From Pycnococcus provasolii (lineage: Eukaryota; Chlorophyta; Pseudoscourfieldiophyceae; Pseudoscourfieldiales; Pycnococcaceae): 64,000 nucleotides of DNA. The notes under the pieces are model-generated. The model had not been told where the DNA came from. It searched no databases and saw nothing but the letters and a program-made list of their open reading frames with translations. The stretch covers positions 310,001-374,000 of the forward strand of contig OW568868.1 of assembly GCA_938743325.2 (NCBI GenBank), written 5' to 3'. Shown here one piece after another: positions 53,029 to 61,860 of the stretch (the first letter of the stretch is position 1; every line of letters begins with the position of its first letter). The position numbers were made by a program, and so were the translations under genes.

Positions 53029-53211
53029 GGACGCGCGTGGGGGGAGGGGCGGGAAGTGGTCCCGGGCTGCTGGGGGCGGGAAAGAAATCCCAAAATCCAG
53101 CCTGCCATTCCAGCCCACCATGCGTAACCCCTAATAATCCACCCCTCTAACCCCCAATCTCGCCCTCCTCTCCCCTTCTCTTCTCTCCTCCCATCCCAGG
53201 CGTCGCGCGCG
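53029..53211. promoter_or_regulatory. Divergent promoter MLH1 (-) and IMPase (+)
   Basis: 183 bases. The plus strand is G-rich next to the MLH1 start (53036-53085) and C/T-rich next to the IMPase start (53155-53200). A TAACCCCTAA telomere-like motif is at 53125-53134, with a second CTCTAACCCCC nearby. Confidence 0.55.
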
Positions 53212-54150
53212 ATGCCGTCTCGCGCTCCGTGCACGAAAACGAGCACACGGCACGCACACGCAACTTCCCAGCGCACCGCCAGATGGAGAAGCGGCGCAAA
53301 AAGTGCAGCGGCAGCACAGGCGGTGTCTTCGTCCGACGCAGACGTCCTGCGACTCGCGGAGGAAATATCTCGGGAAGCGGGCGAGCTCATCAAGCGAAAA
53401 CTAGGCGCGGATATTGTCAAGACGAAAGCGAATGCGCGCGACTTGCTGACGGAGGTGGACACAGAGGTCCAGGACCTATTGGAAACGCGCGTACGCGAAC
53501 GATTTCCGGACCATTATTTCCTCGGTGAAGAGAGCGGGATCTCGCTAGACGAAGCGCTCGACCATTCGCCGGAGTGGCTTTGGATCGTCGACCCCATCGA
53601 CGGCACGACCAACTTCGTTCACGGAATTCCAATGTGCGCTGTGTCCGTGGGTGTCGCGCACAGGGAGGAATTAGCTGTTGGCGTCATACACGACCCGTTT
53701 CGAGATGAACTGTTCTGCGCACGAAGAGGGCATGGTTGCTTCCGCAACGGCACGGCCGTCCACGTCGGCGCCGAGGCAACTCCAATGGAGGCTGTCGTGT
53801 GTACTGGATATGCACCCATAGCAGAGGCGACTGAGCCATTTTTGAGAGGAATTGCGGCGCTTGCTCGCCTGCCTGTTCGAACACTTCGGATGCTCGGTTC
53901 CGCCGCAGTCATGTTTGCTTGGGTCGCTGACGGCAGGATTACGGCGTATGCCGAGGTTGACTTGAACGCGTGGGATATCGCGGCGGGCGCATTACTCATT
54001 CAGGAGGCTGGAGGTAAGATAACAGATCTCGACGGCACCCCATATACGTTACGAACGCGCGCGGTCCTCGCTTCGAACGGGGCGACACACGATAGCCTTC
54101 TTACCGCGCTCCAGGACGCGAAGGTTGAAGGGTTGGAGAGTAAGAAGTAA
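53212..54150 (+). CDS. IMPL1: Inositol monophosphatase family protein, plastid type
   Basis: 312 residues from the ATG at 53212, single exon. The first ~45 residues (PSRAPCTKTSTRHAHATSQR...) are a plausible plastid transit peptide. All metal-binding motifs are present: DLLTEVDTEVQDLLE, LGEESG, WIVDPIDGTTNFVHG (near residue 125) and YAEVDLNAWDIAAGALLI. The family dephosphorylates inositol monophosphates, galactose-1-phosphate or histidinol phosphate; plastid IMPL1 is the likely counterpart, though substrate is not fixed by sequence. The stop (TAA at 54148-54150) is about 10 bases before the duplicated dehydrogenase fragment. Confidence 0.9.
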   Translation: MPSRAPCTKTSTRHAHATSQRTARWRSGAKSAAAAQAVSSSDADVLRLAEEISREAGELIKRKLGADIVKTKANARDLLTEVDTEVQDLLETRVRERFPDHYFLGEESGISLDEALDHSPEWLWIVDPIDGTTNFVHGIPMCAVSVGVAHREELAVGVIHDPFRDELFCARRGHGCFRNGTAVHVGAEATPMEAVVCTGYAPIAEATEPFLRGIAALARLPVRTLRMLGSAAVMFAWVADGRITAYAEVDLNAWDIAAGALLIQEAGGKITDLDGTPYTLRTRAVLASNGATHDSLLTALQDAKVEGLESKK

Positions 54151-54159
54151 TGTTTCTTG

Positions 54160-54538
54160 GAGAGTATTGCCGAAGAGTGACTTTCCAGACGACGCGAATG
54201 AGACGACCGTATTAGTTGCTTTGCACGGCTCGTGGAATCGGAGCCGAAAGATTGGATACTCCGTCCATCGTGTCGTGCTGCGCTCAACGGGCGAGGTTAA
54301 GACGCACGACGTGCTCATTGATGGCTGGCTTGACAGATCCTCCGACTCTGTATGGGGTCGCCCAGTTGACGTCGAACTATTACCCGACGGTTCCGTCCTA
54401 ATTTCAGATGACGGGAAAAACGCAGTTTACCGTCTAGCTTGGCATACGACTCCACCGGCGACGACGACGACGACGACAACAACAACGACAGATGACGCCG
54501 TTTACGTGCTCGCCGTCTTGCTCGTTGCTGCGGCGTAA
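54160..54538 (+). pseudogene. Truncated inverted copy of the dehydrogenase-like gene 3' end
   Basis: This piece encodes the last ~110 residues of the dehydrogenase-like protein in one open frame (LPKSDFPDDANETTVLVALH, DGWLDRSSDSVWGRPVDVEL, and the tail VLAVLLVAAA). It lacks the first three quarters of the gene, has no ATG in frame, and the threonine tract is reduced from about 100 codons to about ten. Only two amino-acid changes are visible outside the tract, so the copy is recent. It begins abruptly right after the IMPase stop codon and could act as its 3' untranslated region. Confidence 0.85.
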
Positions 54539-54611
54539 AGTTAGTGTATTCGAAATATAATTTATCGTAAGATTTGATCGGTTTACAATTTCCTCGGAAC
54601 CGTATATATTC

Positions 54612-56545
54612 CCCCCAGGCGGGCGCTGCGCGCCCGCGGCCACGCCCCTCGGTGTTTGACTTTTCGTGTAACTACATAGTTACACTTTCTTACATTTCAT
54701 GAACCAGTGCCGGGCCGATCTCTTCAGCGAGGACCGGTAGGTGGTCACGACGGCTCAGGCTGTTCGCCTTCATCGCCATCGTGAAGGCTGGTCCCCCCCA
54801 TACTCGCAGGAACTGGGAGCATGGGAGGTAGAGCCGTCCACAGGGAGGAGTGGGTGGGAAAAACAAAATCAGCAAAGTTGTCTGCAGCAAAGATCGCCTT
54901 GAGCGTAGGTGATCGCACGTGGTGGGCAAGACAGGTGGTGCCTGGGTGTCTGGAAGGGATGTCCGAGATGTTGGCAGCCGTGGGCACCCATTCAATCCAG
55001 ACACGCCCAGGGCGCGCAGCAACCAATAGGTAAAACTCCAGCATCAAGCACACTAGACACTCTCTGTCGGAGTATCCCGAAACAAGGTTCGACGCCACCT
55101 CCATGTTGTCAACAACTCAACATATATGACGAAGTCGCAGACGTCAGGCGCGACCGACGCAAGGAAGCAGAGCCCACAGACAGCGGCTAGTCCTTCAAGG
55201 CCTCCGATGTCCGTTAGAGACCATCGATCCATCAGGGCGGCGTCAACTGGAACCGACGTCCAGAAGGCGCGATCCCCAATCAGGATGACGACTCCGAGAC
55301 CCTTGAACGAAGCGTCTGTGTAGATCCGCGCAAAGCGTCGTACCGCCGCAGGGAAGATCTCCACTTGACGCGCACCTGCCGTCTCAAGGATGATGAGCAT
55401 GAAATTGAGGCACCTGACCACTGCACTCCAATCTGAGTTTCTACGGTCATTTGCCGCGATGCGCAGAGGTGCGTTGGCTGCTCGCCCTACTCTAGAGAAC
55501 ATGGTAGTTGCCATGAACGAATTCGTTATTGCCTTCCTTCTTCGAATTAATGTCGAGTGACGTGACAGCTCGAAGGGAGAGGCATACTGAGGGTGATGCC
55601 GCAGACGCATCAGCCTTCTTGCCCTTGAAACGGCCAAGAGCGGGAGCATGAATCGGAAGCATGATTCCCGCGTTAACTGATAACCATTTCAGGCTGTTGA
55701 GGGCGCTAACGGCAGCCGTGCTGCCGCCCGCATCAGTACGTACGAAGCCATCAACTTCGGCAGGGGCGCCAGCCGCTGAAGACGACGTTGATTTTGCCGT
55801 CATCTTTCTTCGGGCATCCCTGTCAACATGATCAAGGAACGATGCCAACTGAAGACCATCCACAGTTTTCGCATTAGCCGTAAAAGATCTGAGTCTCCTC
55901 AGAATGTTTGTAGCAGTACGAATGTAGCCAGCGGACCACGAAACGAAGTGAGCAATGGAAAGATGAGCGGAACGCTTGGGAGCGGAGGCGACACGCTCTG
56001 GCGTTGACGCCAGAACGCGCGCAACACATGCGAGATCGAGCTGTAATGCGAGAGCTCCTGCCGCAGACTGACGATCTGCGAAGTCATCGAGCAGCGTAGA
56101 ACGGGCGCGACGCTTACCGGCAGGAAGCGGATCGTGGGAGTGCGGCAGCGTTTCCGCCACCGCAGCAGCAATCACAGAGCGCACCGCATCTTTCCACAGC
56201 TGAGCCACAGGCACAGCGAGTTGGCGCGACGGGGGAACGCCCGTGCGTGACGACAGGGAGGCACGACGAGACTGAGTCGACCGTGCCTCCAACTCTGACG
56301 CGTAGAACGACGCCATCGAGGCAATAGGCAGAACTGCCTACAACGGGGTGCAAAGCACGACGGATTCCTACACTCCCCAAGAAACACGAGATGATCGCGA
56401 TACGCACCACCAAGCAAGCTTGGAAGAAAAACGAACGTCGTCACGCTGATGCCGATCGCCTAGGGCGACGACACAGACGCGACTACGGAGGGGAGCGAGG
56501 AATGACCTCCCGCCGCCTGCGCGCCCGCCTGGTTCGGGGAATACC
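54612..56545 (-). mobile_element. Retroelement fossil (DIRS-like tyrosine-recombinase type suspected)
   Basis: About 1.9 kb inserted into arm B. The ends carry imperfect inverted repeats sharing CCAGGCGGGCGC and a flanking TATTCCCC; inverted termini fit DIRS-type elements rather than ordinary LTR elements. The minus strand encodes two recognisable parts: a helical segment like the core-binding domain of tyrosine recombinases (about 55492-56316) and an RNase H domain (about 54745-55500) with the family's 'TDAS..G.G' start and W-x-P-x-x-x-N-x-x-D-x-P-S-R end. No complete reverse transcriptase or recombinase catalytic domain was seen. The element is far shorter than its family and is incomplete, with at least two breaks. 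A 20-base palindrome lies near 54667-54686. It is younger than the duplication it interrupts. The family assignment is tentative. Confidence 0.6.
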
Positions 56546-56904
56546 CTTCGGGACACAATTTTCCGAGAAAATAATAGGTCAAGAAAATAGGTCGAGAAAA
56601 AAAAAGTCCCTGTGGGATCCCGCTCCGGCACATAACTTTTTAAAAGTCGGCGCCATTTTTATGTTTCACTTCACTATTGGTCAACCCAAAACGTCATTAT
56701 TTTTATAACGGAAAAAAAAAGTGGAGGTTGCAAAATGATGCGCATGTCCTGCCCGTCATTTTCAGACAATGTTTTTCGACTTGCGGTGGGTGGAAGGGTT
56801 GTAAAATGGACGATTTGGGTTTGTAAGGGTTGGTGTTGTATTCAAAGTGTATCAGTTGCTACACATTTTACATTACATAATCGTTAGAGAGTCATAAGAG
56901 GATT

Positions 56905-58143
56905 TCATGAGGGAAGGGCAGCACTTCCCATGTTGATGCCCAACCTTGCCATCATCTGCTTGTTGCGCTCGATATTGCGCTGGCGCTCTAATTCGTATTC
57001 GCTGAGTTGCGTCACGGGCGGCGGCTGAGAAGGTCCCGCCGCTGCAGCCGGCCATGCCGCTGACGCCGGCTCAGGGGGTGACAGAAGATTCGTGCGCCTC
57101 ACGTCGAACTTCTGACGCGAATGCTCCTGGCAGAAGCCCACGGCGTCTCCACTATCTGTGAAAGCAAGGATCCAGCCGGCGGCGCGCGCACAAAGCGGGT
57201 GGAAGGCGCGGCAGCACCGAGGGAAATGGCACTGGATCGCGCCGCCGCCGCTCTGTTTGCACAGCTCGCACACGAGAGAGAGGCGGCTTCTTGCCACCTG
57301 GTCCAGGTTGACGCCCTCACAGACCCGTGGCTTGTCAAAGCTCACCTCCGGATTCCACAGTGCGCATGCGATGTGACACCAAGGACGACTGGTGGTTGCC
57401 ATGCCCGTCACGCGACGCATCGCACCGCCAACGACGGGACAGAGTGCGCACCGCGCGTCTCGATTGGCCGGCAAGTTAGCGGCACAAGTATCGCAGTACC
57501 ACTCGCCGGTTGGAATCTCGTCGAGGCCGTGACACTGCAGGTGAACCAAGTTGTGGCAGTCGATACCATCGCAGTAGATGAACACGTTGTCTGCATCCGC
57601 GTCGATGTCGCCACAGATGGAGCAGCACTCGGCCGCACCGGCGTGCCGGACAGGCTCCCACAATGGTGGCGTATCCCGTGACCAGTTTACAACCTCTGCA
57701 TCGTACTGCATGCCGCCCTCGACGTACTTGCTGCGCTTGCTTCTCCTTGTTGTTGATCCATCATTCTCCACGTCACTTTCCGTTAGATTCTCCGGTAACT
57801 CGTCCACGTAACGCTTCGCCGACTGTCCACCCAATCGGGAGCTCCTTCGCTTTGGCTGAAGTGCGAGTGCCAACTGCTGGTCGTTGACGTTTACGTTCGC
57901 CCCGCGTGCCCCATCCAAGCGGCCATCAGCTGTTCCGTCGCTGCGAAGTCTGGACCAGTAGCGCAAGCCCCCTCCCACATATCGCACCACGCCGCTGTCA
58001 GTCCACCCGCGACCCGCCGTAGCGTATGCCCCGCGGCCGGACGAAGACACGTCCGAAGCAAGGAGGTGGTAGGACTCGAATAGCATGCGGAAAGCTTTCA
58101 TCTGGTGCCTCAGCTGCACGAGCTGTTCTTCGGTGAACGCCAT
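56905..58143 (-). CDS. QLQ-domain protein with PHD and extended PHD fingers
   Basis: 412 residues from the ATG at 58143. The start MAFTEEQLVQLRHQMKAFRM fits the QLQ domain consensus known from SNF2 remodellers and plant GRF factors. The middle carries a PHD finger, CSICGDIDADADNVFIYCDG with HNLVHLQCHGLDEIPTGEWYC, followed by an extended PHD module: CALCPVVGGAMRR, CHIACALWNPEVSF, CELCKQSGGGAIQC and CRAFHPLCARAAGW. The PHD + extended-PHD tandem is the histone-H3 reader of JADE/BRPF subunits of MYST acetyltransferases. The C-terminal 80 residues are proline/alanine-rich, then a short helix (ERQRNIERNKQMMARLG). The QLQ plus JADE-type combination was not recognised from any named protein. The longer upstream frame is a proline-rich stretch and was rejected. 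Confidence 0.8.
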   Translation of the reverse strand: MAFTEEQLVQLRHQMKAFRMLFESYHLLASDVSSSGRGAYATAGRGWTDSGVVRYVGGGLRYWSRLRSDGTADGRLDGARGANVNVNDQQLALALQPKRRSSRLGGQSAKRYVDELPENLTESDVENDGSTTRRSKRSKYVEGGMQYDAEVVNWSRDTPPLWEPVRHAGAAECCSICGDIDADADNVFIYCDGIDCHNLVHLQCHGLDEIPTGEWYCDTCAANLPANRDARCALCPVVGGAMRRVTGMATTSRPWCHIACALWNPEVSFDKPRVCEGVNLDQVARSRLSLVCELCKQSGGGAIQCHFPRCCRAFHPLCARAAGWILAFTDSGDAVGFCQEHSRQKFDVRRTNLLSPPEPASAAWPAAAAGPSQPPPVTQLSEYELERQRNIERNKQMMARLGINMGSAALPS

Positions 58144-58396
58144 GGCGAGCCCCTTAAGGTGGGAAGGGGGGGGAGGAGAGGATGGGAAGGGAGGGCAAGC
58201 GAGGGGCCGGGAGGGGGACGAAGGAGGAGGAGTAGATCGAAGAGGAGAGAGAAGAGGAGTGTAAGTTAGGGGTTCCGAGGTCCTCCCCAACCCCTAATCG
58301 GCGATGCCTGGCGCCTCGTTCCTCCCGTCCCCAGTCCCCTGCCCCCCCCTGCGCCGCCGCCGCCGCCATCTCCCCAACCGCAGCAGCCCCTCCCCC
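58144..58396. promoter_or_regulatory. Divergent promoter PHD gene (-) and NOP2 (+)
   Basis: 253 bases. G/A-rich plus strand at 58155-58250 next to the PHD start and C-rich plus strand at 58318-58396 next to NOP2. Two AACCCCTAA-type motifs occur (58266-58273 read on the minus strand, 58289-58297 on the plus strand), one on each gene's sense strand. Confidence 0.6.
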
Positions 58397-58655
58397 ATGC
58401 CCAAAAAGCCGACCAAACAGATGGTGGCGAAAGTCACACGCGCGCACAAAAAAGATATAGTGCCAAAGGGAAAGCCAAAGGCTAAAGCTACTGCGAAGCC
58501 TGTGTACGACGACGACGACGACTCGGAAGAGGAGGACTCCATGGAGTTTGACGAAGAGGAGGACGAGGAGGACTTTGACGAGGGTGAGGAACGTGACGTA
58601 CAGAGGAAACATGTCAAGGGCTTAAGCAACGGTAAGGGAAGTGCGCGACCCCTCT

Positions 58656-58687
<32 letters not shown>

Positions 58688-60538
58688 TTTGATGATGACG
58701 ACGACGTCGACATTATGGACGACGAGTTCGACGACGACGACGACGACGACTTTGGTGACGACGATGATGATATGGAGCTGGCGTTGGAGCGTCAGTCTAA
58801 GGTGCTGGAACGACGCGAGCGTGAGGATAAGAGGTTGGCGGCGGCGGAGACACGCGACGCCATCAGAACAAGAGGACTGCGAGAGGACGACGAGGAGGGC
58901 GAAGAAGACGACGAAGAAGCTGGCGCATTCGGCAGCATCCTTGACGAAGACATTGCCGCAGGAGCTGGCGCTGATGACGAGGACGACGAAGACGACGAGG
59001 ATGACGAGGATGACGAGGACGATGAGGACGCGCCGCTGCTACCCCGTTCGCGAGGTGGCGGCGTCGCTGCGACTTCGATGCCACCTAATCCTCAGATGCT
59101 CTCACAGCGCATCGAACGCCTCGTGACTATCCTCGGCGACTTTAAGACTCTCGCGGAACCGCGAAGTACGCGACAGCAGCACATTGCGCAGCTGAAGCGC
59201 GATATCATGCGACTGTACGACTACAACGGCTACATGCTTGACACCTTCTTCCAGCTCTTCAAGCCGGAGGAGGCGTGGGCGCTCGTCAAGGCGAACGAGG
59301 CGCCTCGTCCCATCACACTACGCACGAATACGCTCAAAACGCGCCGAAAGGATCTTGCGCAGGCTCTCATAGGTCGTGGTGTGAGCGTCGATCCACTGCC
59401 CGGCGAATGGTCCAAGGTGGGACTCGTCGTGAACGCTTCGAAGGTTCCGATTGGTGCGACGCCGGAATACATGGCTGGGCACTACATGCTGCAGGGTGCG
59501 ACCTCGTTTTTGCCCGTCATGGCGCTTGCACCGCAGCCAGGTGAGCGCGTGATTGATATCGCCGCGGCGCCTGGCGGCAAGACGAGCCACTTGTGCGCGC
59601 TGATGCGCGACACGGGAGTGTTGTACGCAAATGAGCTAAATCAGAAGCGATGGAAATCGGTGAGTGCAAACCTTCAGCGCATGGGAGCTACGAACGCAAT
59701 TGTCTGCGGATATGATGGGCGCAAGCTGCCTGCAATTCTCGGCAAGAATTCGATGAACCGTGCATTGCTGGATGCTCCGTGCTCTGGCACCGGTGTGATT
59801 TCCAAGGATCCGAGTGCGAAGAGCTCGAAGAGCCTTGAAGAGATTCGAGACTGTGCTCGGCTGCAGAAGGAGCTACTTCTGGCGGCGATTGACCTCGTGG
59901 AGGCAGATAAAAGCGGCACCGGCAAGGGTGGAGGTATTGTTGTGTACTCGACGTGCAGCATAACAGTCGAGGAGAACGAGATGGTCGTCGACTACGCGTT
60001 GCGCAAGCGCGATGTCGTTCTCGTTGACACTGGCTTGCAATTTGGCAAGGAGGGCTTCACACGATACCGTGAAAATCGCTTTCACCCCTCGCTGAATCTC
60101 GTGCGCCGCTTCTACCCTCACGTGCATAACATGGACGGTTTCTTCGTGGCACGCCTGCGCAAGCGCTCTGCCGGTCCTTCGAAAGTTCAGGCAAAGGCTG
60201 CCGGTGAAGAGCAGGAGGACGTCGAAGATATGGAGGACATGGAAGACGACTCCGACGACTTTGACGATGACACCGAATTTGAGGTTGTTCAGCAGCAGGA
60301 TGAACCGCCTGTCGAGGAGGTGCCAAAGAAGAAGAAGGAGAAAGCTTGGATGCGTGCATTGCGCGAGGAGGTGGAGGCTGAACTTGAGACCGGCAGACGT
60401 CAAAAGAAGGCGAAGAAGGAGACGAGAACAAAGGAGTCAGCCTCAGCACCTCCAAAGGCGAAGAAACGTGCGAAGAAAAGCGACGCTGAGTTGCCAGAGC
60501 AGAAGATGACGACGAAGAAGAAATCTAAGAAGCTGTAA
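58397..60538 (+). CDS. NOP2: rRNA cytosine-5 methyltransferase NOP2/NSUN1
   Basis: 713 residues from the ATG at 58397; an in-frame ATG at 58304 adds 31 residues (Pro/Arg-rich) that overlap the C-rich leader and is less likely. Residues 1-240 are basic then strongly acidic with long Asp runs, as in nucleolar NOP2. The RsmB/NOL1 methyltransferase core follows: RTNTLKTRRKDLAQAL, SAM-binding DIAAAPGGKTSHLCALM (near 387), catalytic-cysteine motif DAPCSGTGVISKDPSA (near 459) and VYSTCSITVEENEMVVDYAL (near 517). The tail is lysine-rich. The enzyme methylates 25S rRNA and is needed for large-subunit assembly. It diverges from the PHD gene and converges on the cyclophilin gene. Confidence 0.94.
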
Positions 60539-60778
60539 ATTCGACCGCCAGGTTCCTTACATTAAGGAGCAAAACTCCAACAAAATACTTTACCAATGGT
60601 TGCTCATTCAAAGCTTGGCAACGACTGTTGGACAAAGTAAACTCCGTTCCATTACCCAAAAAGAAATCCTAGCAAAAAAAAACCCTCCGTTCCACCTCGT
60701 TCTCCCCGTGTCATCTTTGATTCTTTGCTGAGAAAACTCTGTGAAACTCTCCCAAAGTGTGCGTCAGTGGTTGTTCGC

Positions 60779-61551
60779 CTACAGCGGCAGCTCGCCGCTG
60801 TCCGCGATCACAACCTTCTTGGACGGCTTGCCGGACTGGCTTCCAACACCCTCCACCTTGTAAATGACGTCCATGCCCTCGATCACCTTGCCGAAGACGA
60901 CGTGCTTTCCGTCGAGCCAGCTCGTCTTAACGGTGCAGATAAAAAACTGGCTGCCGTTCGTGTCCGGTCCGGCGTTGGCCATGCTCAGCGTTCCCGGTCC
61001 CTCGTGTCGGAGTCCGAAGTTCTCGTCAGCAAACTTCATGCCGTAGATGCTCTCTCCTCCCATGCCGTTTCCGTCGGTGAAGTCACCACCTTGAATCATG
61101 AAGCTTGGGATGATGCGGTGGAAGCCGGATCCCTTGAAGTGAAGCGGCTTGCCCTTCTTTCCCATGCCCTTCTCGCCAGTCGTAAGTGCACGGAAGTTCT
61201 CCACCGTCTTGGGCACCTGCTTGCCGTACAGGCCCATGACGACGCGTCCCGCGGGCTCGCCGGCAATCTCAATGTCGAAGTACACCTGTGCCATGAGTGA
61301 AAACAAAAAATGTGAGAAAGTAAAAAAATGTGAGAAAATGTCATGATCAAAAAAAAAACAGAACGCCAAAGAGAAAAAAGACCACAAGGCGAACACACGA
61401 AAAAAAAAATAAAAAAAAACAGAAGTACTACAGCTATCATGCATACCTTGTGAGTGATCGTGGCATCACCTGCAGCCTTCGCCGCGAACACGGCCATTAT
61501 CATTGCGAGAAGGCCTACGCCAACAAAAACGAGTGTGCGTGCCGTCATCAT
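60779..61551 (-). CDS. ER-lumen cyclophilin (peptidyl-prolyl isomerase)
   Basis: Two exons, 61551-61447 and 61285-60779, joined in phase 0 across a 161-base intron (GTATGC...GCACAG), giving 203 residues. Exon 1 encodes a signal peptide ([20 protein letters not shown]) and ends ATITHK; exon 2 starts [20 protein letters not shown], which joins exactly as in secretory cyclophilins ('THKVYFDI'). Catalytic residues are present: [20 protein letters not shown] (Arg, Phe), QFFICTV and [10 protein letters not shown]. The protein should accelerate proline isomerisation of folding clients in the ER. The last 9 bases of the intron plus exon 2 also read [10 protein letters not shown] from an ATG, so a cytosolic form from an internal start is conceivable. 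No ER-retention motif is visible at the end (SGELPL). Confidence 0.93.
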
Positions 61552-61860
61552 GGCTGTGGAAAACGGGAAAACGGGAAAGTGAGAGCTCCGGTGTGTGTCA
61601 CCGAGGCCCGGGAGAGGGGGGGGGGGGGGGACGAATCACAACAACAAGGCAACAACAGCAGGCAACAGGGGGGAGAAGGGAGGAGAAAAACCCTAAAGGC
61701 CCTACTTCGTTCGTTCCCCTCCGCCCCCGGGTTAGGGTTAGGGGTAGGGCCGGCCCTGTCACGTATGTATGGTACCAGTTGTACGACATGGACGTTCGAA
61801 GTAAAGTACTAGTACAGTTCACTACCCGGTACTGAAGGAGCGAACTTTGACGCATATGCA
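61552..61860. promoter_or_regulatory. Cyclophilin upstream region with G-rich tracts and telomere-like repeats
   Basis: 309 bases between the F-box/HEAT stop and the cyclophilin ATG. A run of 13 or more Gs (61617-61630) and purine-rich stretches up to 61690 give a C/T-rich sense strand. AAAACCCTAAA (61687-61697) and GGGTTAGGGTTAGGGG (about 61729-61744) are telomere-like. GTAC-rich motifs occur at 61785-61840. Confidence 0.55.

Larger units (their letters stand above)
54160..56822 (+). repeat. Inverted duplication, arm B (split by an insertion)
   Basis: Bases 54160-54611 and 56645-56822 together correspond, in inverted order, to arm A at 46420-47466. The homology breaks at 'GGAACCGTATATATT' (54598-54611) and resumes at 'GGCGCCATTTTTATG' (56648-56662); the intervening 2 kb is foreign. 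Arm B also lacks a segment of about 110 bases present in arm A. Confidence 0.82.

Noticed and set aside
54690-55104. Separate host gene on the minus strand with a WVPTAANISDIPSR-type motif
   Set aside because: The motif is the end of a retroelement RNase H domain and lies within the inserted element.
58304-58396. Longer NOP2 start at 58304
   Set aside because: The added residues translate the C-rich leader (Pro/Arg), and the distance from the telomere-like motif to 58397 resembles that in the IMPase promoter. It cannot be fully excluded.
61286-61446. Cyclophilin as a single-exon gene starting at MAQVYF
   Set aside because: The upstream exon with signal peptide and THK|VYF junction fits ER cyclophilins precisely; the single-exon form is kept only as a possible isoform.
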